Assembly (NCBI RefSeq): GCF_000381085.1
Contig: NZ_KB905902.1
Location: 20,419-84,418, forward strand
Source of the DNA: Thiomicrorhabdus arctica DSM 13458
GTDB lineage: Bacteria > Pseudomonadota > Gammaproteobacteria > Thiomicrospirales > Thiomicrospiraceae
DNA length: 64,000 nt
Direction of reading: 5' to 3'
How positions within the stretch are numbered: position 1 is the stretch's first letter; every line of letters starts with the position of its first letter. The notes beneath the pieces were generated by a model that was not told where the DNA came from, made no database searches, and saw nothing but the letters and a program-made list of their open reading frames with translations. Positions 52,957-61,146 of this stretch are shown piece after piece. The position numbers were made by a program, and so were the translations under genes.

Positions 52957-54753
52957 CTAAGTTTCACTGGCCGTATCCGTTTTGTGCTCATTCATATCGT
53001 TGTCACTGACAAGTTGTAAACGAGCAATTCGTTTCGATAAAGTGTGCAATTGTTTAAAGCCATCAATTAATTGCATTTCATACCGGAAAACGACTAAGCG
53101 CTCTTCATTGGGTTTAAAGTGCTTTACTTGATGCGTTAACGCATCTTGAATCAAATGATCAATAGTTTGTTTTATGGCCAAAACAGACAGTGCCGCTTCA
53201 CTGTCTCTGGCATAAATACTTTGTAAGGCATTCTCCATAGATTTACCCACCTCTGTTGTTAATTGACCTACTAGAGTGAGCATCGTCTCACTGGGCTTGA
53301 TATTTTCCTGAATCATTTCATGTAAAACTTGTTGTAAATTAGAATGGATCGCTTCCAACATTGCCTCTAAACTATTGACGACATTCATGAGCTTCATATA
53401 CTCTTTTTGCTCGCCAGAAGTCAATTCAGATTGACCCGCTTGACCAAGATAACTCACGATCTGCCCTTGGTAAGATCTTAATCTCTGTAACGTCATATCC
53501 TCTCGTGCCAAGCGATCAATATTGGGATTGGCAATCATGGAGACCAACCTTCTATAAAAAAGTCCGACTTGTTTTTGGTAGTGCTCCAACTCTATATTAA
53601 TGGCCTTCATAGCTAACGAGGGTGTATCCAATAAAGCCTTATCTAAAAATACATTCTGGAATTCACCCAGTGATTTTTCCTCTGGCAAAACAGGAAATAA
53701 TTTATAGACGCTCCATAAGAAAATAGGAATCAACGGTAAAAAGAGGATAACAGCCGTTAATTTAAAAAGGGTATTGGCATTGGCAATTTCACGTGGGGTA
53801 TTGGCTGCCAAAACATCCATTGTTTGAACATTTAGCACATCATGAGCTGAGATAAATATTGCCAAACTACTCAGTTCCGGTATAAAAGGCAACCAAATCA
53901 AAACACCCAATATGTTAAATTGGACATGAATCATGGCCGTGCGTAATGCTTCTCGTGACTTGCCTATAGAGGCTAGCATTGCCGTCACAGTAGTCCCTAT
54001 ATCGGCTCCTAGCGAGAGAGCAATTCCTGCAGGTAGGGTCAAAAATCCATTACTTGCCATCACAATAACGATAGCAATGGTGGCAGATGATGATTGCACC
54101 AATGCAGTAAAGATCAAACCCACCAAAATGCCCAAAAAAGGATTACGCATCTCAATCATTAAATCTAAAAAGGGCTGATAGGATTTTAATGGCTCCATGC
54201 CCTCACTCATGATATTCATGCCAAAAAAGATCAACCCTAAACCCATAAGCAAATCACCGATGGCTTTTTTCTTACGCAACTTTGCAATGAATTGAAAAAG
54301 AAAGCCGACGGCAACCATCAATAACGCAAAATTTGTCACCTTAAAGGCCACAATTTGAGCGGTCATAGTGGTTCCTAGGTTTGCCCCCATAATAACGCCC
54401 GCGGCCTGACCCACTGTCATCAATCCTGCAGAAACAAATCCGACGACCAAGACACTCGTGACTGAAGAGGATTGAATAACGGCTGTAACACCTGCTCCAG
54501 TAATAGCACCCATCACTCTGTTTGTTGTTAATCGGGCCAACATGCTTTTCATTTTATCGCCGGCAACCACTAACAACCCTTTGACCATCTGCTCCATTCC
54601 GAACAGAAACAAAGCAAGGCCGCCAGACAACCACATAAACATGGTAAACCAATCTAATGCCGGTGTATTAGGCGACTGAGAAAATGCAAAAGAACTGTAT
54701 AGAATTGTGAAGACTGCAAAGATACGAATAATGGTTTGTAAGTTAATATACAT
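52957..54753 (-). CDS. Na/Pi-cotransporter family protein with PhoU-like domain
   Basis: The 598-residue protein has an inner-membrane part with two inverted repeats, each with the family signature (AVIQSSSVTSVL near 85 and ALVQSSSATIAI near 217), and a C-terminal helical PhoU-like region (about 370-590). Members of the NptA/YjbB type move phosphate with sodium, in some cases outward. An N-terminal signal-like helix (about 8-26) precedes. The 250 bp downstream up to yjbQ hold no recognised feature. The OprO/P-type porin a few kb away could be related by substrate. Confidence 0.88.
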   Translation of the reverse strand: MYINLQTIIRIFAVFTILYSSFAFSQSPNTPALDWFTMFMWLSGGLALFLFGMEQMVKGLLVVAGDKMKSMLARLTTNRVMGAITGAGVTAVIQSSSVTSVLVVGFVSAGLMTVGQAAGVIMGANLGTTMTAQIVAFKVTNFALLMVAVGFLFQFIAKLRKKKAIGDLLMGLGLIFFGMNIMSEGMEPLKSYQPFLDLMIEMRNPFLGILVGLIFTALVQSSSATIAIVIVMASNGFLTLPAGIALSLGADIGTTVTAMLASIGKSREALRTAMIHVQFNILGVLIWLPFIPELSSLAIFISAHDVLNVQTMDVLAANTPREIANANTLFKLTAVILFLPLIPIFLWSVYKLFPVLPEEKSLGEFQNVFLDKALLDTPSLAMKAINIELEHYQKQVGLFYRRLVSMIANPNIDRLAREDMTLQRLRSYQGQIVSYLGQAGQSELTSGEQKEYMKLMNVVNSLEAMLEAIHSNLQQVLHEMIQENIKPSETMLTLVGQLTTEVGKSMENALQSIYARDSEAALSVLAIKQTIDHLIQDALTHQVKHFKPNEERLVVFRYEMQLIDGFKQLHTLSKRIARLQLVSDNDMNEHKTDTASET

Positions 54754-54939
54754 CTTGAATTAACCTGTTGTTGACTGGAAATACTTTTATATTAACCCCA
54801 TTGAATCACAGGGTTAGGATTTATAGCTTCTTATTGTAGAAATATATTGTTACTCGATTTTATGAATATTGAATAAATTGCCTTTTGAAATACCTACAAA
54901 ACAGTTGTTTATTAAAAACTTAAGTATCGTGTAAACAAT

Positions 54940-54967
54940 CCATTATGTTTCACGTGAAACATAATGG
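54940..54967. promoter_or_regulatory. parS-like ParB-binding site 5 (28-bp perfect palindrome, intergenic)
   Basis: The consensus TGTTTCACGTGAAACA (54946-54961) is extended by six more paired bases on each side (CCATTA...TAATGG). It is the only one of the five sites that lies between genes and is the strongest candidate for primary ParB loading in this window. Confidence 0.88.
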
Positions 54968-55032
54968 GGTTATATAAGTTAATCAGATCAGTTAACTGCC
55001 ATTAAATATCATAAAAAGGCTCTCTATTTTGG

Positions 55033-55641
55033 TTATAGTGATGGGCGTTGTAAACTAAATGAATCTACCGTTTTAACATAATCATTGCCGCCTAATTTAC
55101 CAATCGCATTTAATAAATTTGCATTGATATACCCCTCTTTATAAACTTCCTCATCAACATAAATTTCGATGACATCCAATAGAATCAAAGTGCCGCCTGC
55201 AGGTAAATCAGAGAGGGTAATCGATTCACGTAAACGACATTCATAACGTACTTTTGAGTTTTTAACACTCAAAGAATCCACTGATGCACTATGAGTAGAC
55301 TCGATACCCAGCATAGAAAATTCACTGACATCTGCAGGATAAGCAGCGCATGAGCCATTCATCTCATCAGCCTGATTGGCACTGATGATATTAACGACAC
55401 AGTTTTTGGTTTGTTGCAAATTATCCAACGTATCTTTGGCTTGTTTATTAGCTTGATTGATATGGGTAATGGCCAAAATAGGAGGATTACAACTGGCAAC
55501 GGTAAAAAATGAGTAAGGGGCAAGATTATCAATACCATCAGAACTTTGGGTGCTGATCCATGCGATTGGACGAGGAATAATTCCTTCAACTAGCAATGGG
55601 TATAGCTCTTTGGTGCTGATATCAGCCGTTTTAAAATACAT
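55033..55641 (-). CDS. Flavin reductase-like (FMN-binding split barrel) protein
   Basis: From ATG 55641 the product is 202 residues; an upstream ATG at 55698 would add 19 mainly hydrophobic residues not expected in the family. The domain shows LLVEGIIPRPIAWISTQS (about 15-32) and NLAPYSFFTVASCNPP (about 38-53), the FMN-binding signature of the DIM6/NTAB group. Possible roles are flavin reduction for an oxygenase or an FMN-dependent redox step; substrate unknown. The 20-bp palindrome at 55720 lies in its promoter region. Confidence 0.87.
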   Translation of the reverse strand: MYFKTADISTKELYPLLVEGIIPRPIAWISTQSSDGIDNLAPYSFFTVASCNPPILAITHINQANKQAKDTLDNLQQTKNCVVNIISANQADEMNGSCAAYPADVSEFSMLGIESTHSASVDSLSVKNSKVRYECRLRESITLSDLPAGGTLILLDVIEIYVDEEVYKEGYINANLLNAIGKLGGNDYVKTVDSFSLQRPSL

Positions 55642-55719
55642 ACAATATAACCTTATATAAAGAAGTAAAAAGATGAAACATTCAGACGTACTGTTCAATC
55701 GTTGATTTAATTATGTACC

Positions 55720-55739
55720 AATGACCAGGCCTGGTCATT
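55720..55739. repeat. 20-bp perfect palindrome around CCAGGCCTGG (intergenic)
   Basis: AATGACCAGGCCTGGTCATT is perfectly palindromic. It lies between leuA and the flavin reductase-like gene, both on the minus strand, about 80 bp before the chosen start of the latter. Confidence 0.87.
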
Positions 55740-55774
55740 TATATTTAAAGACTAAATAGTCTATTTTTTCCTGT

Positions 55775-57457
55775 CTATTTTAAGACAGAATAAAGCCCTT
55801 TTATAACGGCCAGAACCATTGCTCTGACTGAATCTTTTTCGAGCGCAACTCCGACTGATTTGATGCCCCCTACTTGCAGATAAACATAAGCCATCGCGTT
55901 GGCATTTTTACCTTCTTTGCCATTAGAGGTAATATGCATAGCATGTTCTGCATAGTCAATTACATCCACCACTTGCCCTGTGCGTTGCTGCCAAGCATCA
56001 CATAAAGCACTGATCGTCCCCGAGCCGACCCCCTGCCAAGTTTCACCATTAACGTCAAGCGACAATTTCTCTACATCACCCTCTCTATCCAACTGATAGT
56101 GATTCAACACAATCCCATCGTCTTCAATGCAATAATGTTTTGCAAATGCCGAATAAAGCTCCTTGTGATTAATCACGCCGCCCTGTTTTTCAGCTAACTG
56201 TTGTGCAATAGGTGCAAAGTCTAATTGCATCCATTTAGGGAGACTTAAACCATACTCTTGGGCCAAGACAAACGCAGAACCCGCTTTACCAGATTGACTG
56301 TTGACTCGAATAATCGCTTCATAATCACGACCAATATCTTTAGGGTCGATGGGTAAATAAGCAACATTCCATGGTTGATCGGATTGCTGCTTTATTAAAC
56401 ACTTACGAATCGCATCCTGATGACTTCCCGAATAGGCGGTATACACATCTTCCCCTACCCAAGGATGACGTGGATGTGTTTTAATTTGTGTGACCGCCTC
56501 AACTACAGGAATCCAATCATTGGGCTGAGAGAGGTCCAACAATGGATCAATGCCTTCACTAAATAGGTTCATCGCCAAGGTGACGATATCCATATTGCCC
56601 GTGCGTTCGCCATTCCCTAACAAGGTGCCCTCTATACGATCTGCTCCCGCCAACAAAGACAACTCTGCCGCTGCAACAGCACAGCCACGATCATTATGGG
56701 TATGTATGGAGATTAAAACGGATTCACGATTTGATAAATGGTTGATAAAGTACTCAACCTGATCTGCAAAACGGTTCGGTGAACTACTTTCAACGGTTGC
56801 CGGTAAATTTAAAATACACTTATTATTCGGTGTCGGCTGCCAGACATCCATGACCGCTTGACAGACTGAAACCGCATAATCGGTTTCAGTTTGTGAAAAA
56901 CTCTCAGGCGAATATTGGAAGATCCACTTGGAATGTGGATTTATTTCGGACGCCTTAAGGGCATACTCCTGCACCCATCTCGCACCCTGTACGGCCATAG
57001 CCCTAATTTCATCTTTACTCTTCTCAAAGACGTTCTCACGCTGCACAATGCTAGTCGTGTTATAAACATGCACGACCGCTTGCTTAACACCAGACAAGGC
57101 TTCATAAGTGCGCTGTATCAAATGCTCACGCGCTTGCACTAAAACCTGAATCGTCACGTCATCGGGAATCAAATTATCATCAATCAAACGGCGAATAAAA
57201 TCAAACTCTATCTGACTGGCAGAAGGGAATCCGACTTCAATCGTCTTAAACCCCAACGCGACCAACTGCTTCCATAAAGTCAGTTTTTGCTCAATTGTCA
57301 TTGGGTTTGCTAAAGCTTGGTTGCCGTCGCGTAAATCCACACTCGCCCAAATAGGTGCTTTGGTTAATACATTATTTGGCCACTGGCGATTTGGCATATT
57401 AGGCGTGGAAGTACGTTGATATTTGTGTGACCGAATAGTTTGGTTCATCTGCTTCAT
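55775..57457 (-). CDS. leuA: 2-isopropylmalate synthase (LeuA, type 2)
   Basis: The 560-residue enzyme condenses acetyl-CoA with 2-oxoisovalerate in leucine synthesis. It has [14 protein letters not shown] (about 41-54), [23 protein letters not shown] (about 247-269) with the metal-binding histidines, [10 protein letters not shown], and a C-terminal allosteric LeuA dimer domain (about 435-555). Sequence type and length match the fungal/actinobacterial-like form rather than E. coli LeuA. The divergent Lrp-type gene suggests leucine-responsive control. Confidence 0.94.
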   Translation of the reverse strand: MKQMNQTIRSHKYQRTSTPNMPNRQWPNNVLTKAPIWASVDLRDGNQALANPMTIEQKLTLWKQLVALGFKTIEVGFPSASQIEFDFIRRLIDDNLIPDDVTIQVLVQAREHLIQRTYEALSGVKQAVVHVYNTTSIVQRENVFEKSKDEIRAMAVQGARWVQEYALKASEINPHSKWIFQYSPESFSQTETDYAVSVCQAVMDVWQPTPNNKCILNLPATVESSSPNRFADQVEYFINHLSNRESVLISIHTHNDRGCAVAAAELSLLAGADRIEGTLLGNGERTGNMDIVTLAMNLFSEGIDPLLDLSQPNDWIPVVEAVTQIKTHPRHPWVGEDVYTAYSGSHQDAIRKCLIKQQSDQPWNVAYLPIDPKDIGRDYEAIIRVNSQSGKAGSAFVLAQEYGLSLPKWMQLDFAPIAQQLAEKQGGVINHKELYSAFAKHYCIEDDGIVLNHYQLDREGDVEKLSLDVNGETWQGVGSGTISALCDAWQQRTGQVVDVIDYAEHAMHITSNGKEGKNANAMAYVYLQVGGIKSVGVALEKDSVRAMVLAVIKGLYSVLK

Positions 57458-57625
57458 CTCGTTAAACTCTTATTCTCAATGTTGAGTGGAATGTTTTGAT
57501 AGACTCTATTTTACAGAGTTAACGGTCGAATTTTGTTGCAAACAATTTACTATATTAGACAAATATAACAATTTAATGCTAAAATTCTTATAAAAAACAC
57601 AACTTTAGTTCAGTAAAGGTGCAAT

Positions 57626-58108
57626 ATGACATCAAAAGAGTTAACTGTTCTCGATTATTACGATAAAGCCATATTAAATACCTTGCAGAACAATGGTCGT
57701 TTAAGTAATTTAGAAATTGCCGATAAAATAGGTCTATCGCCTTCAGCCTGCTTACGTCGATTTAAAGCATTAGAAACCTCTGGTGTCATTTTAGGGTATC
57801 GCACACTGTTGGATGCAAAGCAATTAGGCTTAGACTTGATGGCGCTGATCCATATCTCTATGGACAAGCACACCAAGGAACGTTTTCAAGAGTTTGAATC
57901 AAGTGTGGAAGCTCTTCCTAATGTGTTGGAATGTTTATTGCTAACAGGTCAGTCCGCTGACTATCAATTAAAAGTAGTGGTCAAAGATTTGGACGCTTAT
58001 CAAGACTTGCTCCTAAATCATGTCACTCAAATTGCTGGAGTAAGCGGGGTGCATACGAGTTTTGTGCTCAGAAAGGTGGTCGATAAAACATCGTTTCCTA
58101 TTCTCTAA
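57626..58108 (+). CDS. Lrp/AsnC-family transcriptional regulator
   Basis: The 160-residue protein has an N-terminal winged HTH (LDYYDKAILNTLQNNGRLSNLEIADKIGLSPSACLRRFKALE, given here as its span at residues 8-49) and a C-terminal RAM ligand domain. It is divergent from leuA with 168 bp between, the usual layout of a local amino-acid-responsive regulator. GTGCAA rather than a strong purine tract precedes the ATG, with AAAGG slightly further upstream. Ligand (leucine or other amino acid) is inferred. Confidence 0.9.
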   Translation: MTSKELTVLDYYDKAILNTLQNNGRLSNLEIADKIGLSPSACLRRFKALETSGVILGYRTLLDAKQLGLDLMALIHISMDKHTKERFQEFESSVEALPNVLECLLLTGQSADYQLKVVVKDLDAYQDLLLNHVTQIAGVSGVHTSFVLRKVVDKTSFPIL

Positions 58109-58225
58109 TAGGAAACGTTAGGTTTACTCAACGGGTTATTTCAAAAAATTAGAGGTAATTCTTTCCTTTTATTAGACTGTAAATTTATAATGAACAAATT
58201 CACTTAAATAAATTGGCAAATAAAA

Positions 58226-58768
58226 ATGGCTATTGATAAAGATATAAATATTTTAGTGGTAGACGATTTTTCCACCATGATTCGAATTGTTACCAACTTA
58301 CTGAAAGAACTTGGTTTCTTGAATATTGACAGCGCTTTGGATGGTTCAAAAGCATGGCCGATGATTCAAACTGGAAAATATGACTTTATTGTCAGTGACT
58401 GGAATATGCCAGAAATGACTGGAATTGAATTACTAAAATTGGTGCGTGCCGATCCAAATTTGAAAGATATGCCCTTTATGCTAATCACCGCCGAACAGAA
58501 GCGGAGTCAAATCTTAGCGGCAGCACAAGCTGGCGTTGATGGTTATATCGTTAAACCTTTTACCGCGGCAACCATGAAAGAAAAAATCGATAAAATTGCC
58601 GAGCGCAAAAGCTTAGAAAAACGCGGTGTAAAGTTGGCGCCAAACAAGAGTAGCCAAGAGTTTGCCGCACAACAGAAAGCTAAATTACAGCAAATGTTAG
58701 CCTCAATGCCGCCTGAAAAACGTGCGGCCTATCTTGCTAAATTAAAACGTGAGCAGTACACAGGTTAA
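58226..58768 (+). CDS. CheY-like response regulator with helical C-terminal extension
   Basis: The 180-residue protein starts with a receiver domain very like CheY (VVDDFSTMIRIVTNLLKELGF near 11-31, acceptor Asp in FIVSDWNMPEMTG near 59, TAEQK, VKPFTA). The last 55 residues are an added Lys/Ala/Gln-rich helix (QQKAKLQQMLASMPPEKR). No chemotaxis genes are adjacent. The extension may mediate dimerisation or a contact with another protein. Confidence 0.88.
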   Translation: MAIDKDINILVVDDFSTMIRIVTNLLKELGFLNIDSALDGSKAWPMIQTGKYDFIVSDWNMPEMTGIELLKLVRADPNLKDMPFMLITAEQKRSQILAAAQAGVDGYIVKPFTAATMKEKIDKIAERKSLEKRGVKLAPNKSSQEFAAQQKAKLQQMLASMPPEKRAAYLAKLKREQYTG

Positions 58769-58865
58769 CCTAAGCCCGTCTTCTTTTGACCGTCAGGAAT
58801 CCATTATCACTGGAGTCAATTCAACTACTCTGGTGATTTTATCCATATTCAAACCATCCGCTTGA

Positions 58866-59462
58866 TCAGTACGTTATTCCTGCCTCTATTTCCACAGTCA
58901 CGACAGCCTAAATTTAAGTCAATCCATCACCAGCTCAGGCATATCGAAACAATGGTATTTCAAACTTAAACGTCATCAACTGACAATTGGCACCGTATTT
59001 TTGCTAAAAATAAACAAAGTTCCACTGTGGGAATTGGTACATCTCATTAACTTTGGCGGCGGACGCACCCCTTCCATGACAGGAATGTATATCCCCTCTC
59101 TTAATCTACTGTTTACAGGTTATTTAGGCTTTAATGAGCGCCTTCCAGGTTTATTACATGACAGTAATTTTAGAGAGTGGATTACCTCATTTGATAAAAT
59201 GGTTGCCAGTGTCCCGGTCGATATCACCGTGATTCCAGGTCATGGTACACCTACTAATTTAGCCACTTCAAAACGACAAACTTATGATTATTTTGTAGAT
59301 TTAATCAATGCCGTTGAAGTCATCGTTGCTCGGAGCGGAACAATAGAAGAAGTCGATGGTATAGACCAGTCAAAACACAAAAATCGGCCTGTTTTTAACC
59401 AGCCGGCTAATGCCAATGTTCGGCACATCTACAAAGCGTTAATGGCTCAAAAAAATAAGTAA
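58866..59462 (+). pseudogene. C-terminal fragment of an MBL-fold metallo-hydrolase
   Basis: From about 58980 the frame encodes a sequence like the C-terminal half of MBL-fold hydrolases: VHLINFGGGRTPSMTGMYIP, LLFTGYLGFNERLPGLL and VTVIPGHGTPT-like ITVIPGHGTPT. The N-terminal half with the HxHxDH zinc motif is missing. The TTG at 59001 is the first usable start but leaves an incomplete fold, and GYLG stands where families have GDLG. The upstream 120 bases in frame look non-coding. I read this as a decayed gene, less likely a short functional protein. Confidence 0.65.
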
Positions 59463-59559
59463 TAAAACCCTTTGTAATATGGGTCAACTCATCGTCTTTG
59501 TGAGGAGTGTATCTATTCAAAAACTAACCGGCCTGATGGTTGAACGCTATTAATTATAT

Positions 59560-60054
59560 TTAAGGGGTATTTTCTTTTTTTGAAGGTTCTTCAGAATTTT
59601 CCACTGAAAGGCTCAATTTCTGAAAAAGCCCCAAGCCCACAATTAATAAAACTGAAACCAACAATAGTGCGGCTGGATAAAGCAATAAGGTAATATCTTG
59701 CATACCTGCCTTAAAGATATAAACCAACCCTTCAATACCCACTGCTATAGAAATAATGACAATAATTTTAGTCATGGTTTGTCGAGCTTCAACGGCTGAA
59801 CGAAGTTCTTTATTTCGATAAACTTCCTCTTCAATCATATATTTGGCAACATCGATAATGGCGACGGCAATCACAATAGCACCGACGGACTGCAACATGA
59901 TGGCAATAAACTCTCCCTCAGCTAAACTGCCTCTGTTGAAGTGCATCACCACTTCATAAACAGACCACACCATAATCATTAAAGCCATTCCAAAAAGAAT
60001 GATTGCTGAAAACAGATAACTCATTGAGGTAATTAATCCAAAAACCTTTCTCAT
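59560..60054 (-). CDS. Small integral membrane protein, function unknown
   Basis: The 164-residue protein has four predicted membrane helices (about 10-32, 45-68, 93-112, 120-143) and a charged C-terminal tail. A helical cytoplasmic loop with EEEVYRNKELRSAVEARQ lies between helices 2 and 3. I do not recognise the family with certainty; the helix pattern is reminiscent of PsiE-like or general glycosylation-pathway membrane proteins. It stands alone. Confidence 0.7.
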   Translation of the reverse strand: MRKVFGLITSMSYLFSAIILFGMALMIMVWSVYEVVMHFNRGSLAEGEFIAIMLQSVGAIVIAVAIIDVAKYMIEEEVYRNKELRSAVEARQTMTKIIVIISIAVGIEGLVYIFKAGMQDITLLLYPAALLLVSVLLIVGLGLFQKLSLSVENSEEPSKKENTP

Positions 60055-60363
60055 AAATGTCCCTTTATTTTAAAAAATTATTTAGCGATTACATGAACGT
60101 TAGGCTTAAGATTGGAGCTTTAAAGGCCATCCTAATAACGTGTGCAATGACGAGAGTAACGGGTGCTGAAATTAGTAACAATTATGCTATTACTATGCCT
60201 ATCTAAAATTAAGTTATTTATTTAAAACGACTCTCTTTTAAAAGTCTCTTAGGCAGACGTTAAAGGCCAAAATAAGTGTTATACCCTAGCCATCTCTTTC
60301 GTATTAATAGGCTCGAGTTAGGATTAGGAAATAACATAATAACCTACCGTACGCTTATCACCA
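60055..60363. other. Intergenic region, 309 bp
   Basis: I see no gene, terminator or clear repeat here, only AT-rich sequence that must hold the promoter of the membrane protein gene. Confidence 0.45.
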
Positions 60364-60570
60364 TTATGATTCTATTCGTTTAATTTTAAAATGACTGTGA
60401 AGAAACCAACCGATAATGATTCCAATCACCAATAGAACAAACATCAGTACAGAACGTGGCATTTGGATCGACCAAAAAAGAAATTGAATCTCTGCCACAA
60501 CAACATTTTGCAAAATAAATAAAACGACTAAACCGACCAAAATCGAAATGGAAACAAGCTTTACATTCAT
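60364..60570 (-). CDS. LapA-domain (DUF1049) membrane protein
   Basis: The 68-residue protein has two hydrophobic helices (about 6-25 and 39-60) separated by a short loop with QNVVVAEIQFLFWSIQMPRS, the LapA/DUF1049 pattern (NxxxV...F......P). It ends in a short basic tail. In E. coli LapA works with LapB in LPS assembly control, but small DUF1049 proteins are also found alone and their job is then unknown. No lapB is present here. Confidence 0.75.
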   Translation of the reverse strand: MNVKLVSISILVGLVVLFILQNVVVAEIQFLFWSIQMPRSVLMFVLLVIGIIIGWFLHSHFKIKRIES

Positions 60571-60657
60571 TTAAGAATTCCTTATTTTTTGTTTAAAATT
60601 AATTGTAACGGACCTCTTTTTATCAACTATTACACTCCAATTTTTTAAAAGATAATC

Positions 60658-61146
60658 TCAATTTTTCTTTGGCTGACAACTCATATCACGCGTTAATTGG
60701 GTTTGGGTTGGATCAATAACAAAGCCAGAAAGTGCTGAACGACCGATTAAAAAAGGTTTGGTAAAATGCTCTCTATTGATTAAATTAACCTCAATTTTTT
60801 TTGCAATGCCCCCTAAACAAATATCCATCAGAATCACCGGTCGCTTATTAAAACCGACTAACTTAGTTTTAATTTTAGTTTCACGAACAATCGGCGTTTC
60901 TATTACAAATCCATTAACTGTGGTAAATTTCACCCAAGGTTCATCGTTTTTTTCGAAACGTTTAATCTTGATAGCATGAATAGAAGAGTTATCAGCACCA
61001 CTGTCTATTTTTGCCTGAATAGACAATTCTCTTGAATCAAGGATAATCGTTACAGGTTCTAGCCAACCAAGCGTTATTTGGGCATATGAGACCGGCAAAT
61101 ATAAAGCAAAACTTACACTAATGAAAAAGGTAATCAGTAATTTCAT
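60658..61146 (-). CDS. Exported retropepsin-like aspartic peptidase ('ATP-dependent zinc protease' family)
   Basis: From ATG 61146 the product is 162 residues with a signal peptide (about 1-22, ending SYA). The domain has LGWLEPVTI, the aspartic active-site-like IDSGADNSSI (about 48-57) and FLIGRSALSG, matching PF05618, a family named 'ATP-dependent zinc protease' but structurally retropepsin-like. Such genes often sit with RimK-like ligases and transglutaminase/7TM proteins. The start codon overlaps the start of the divergent gene in the shared tetranucleotide CATG. Confidence 0.82.
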   Translation of the reverse strand: MKLLITFFISVSFALYLPVSYAQITLGWLEPVTIILDSRELSIQAKIDSGADNSSIHAIKIKRFEKNDEPWVKFTTVNGFVIETPIVRETKIKTKLVGFNKRPVILMDICLGGIAKKIEVNLINREHFTKPFLIGRSALSGFVIDPTQTQLTRDMSCQPKKN

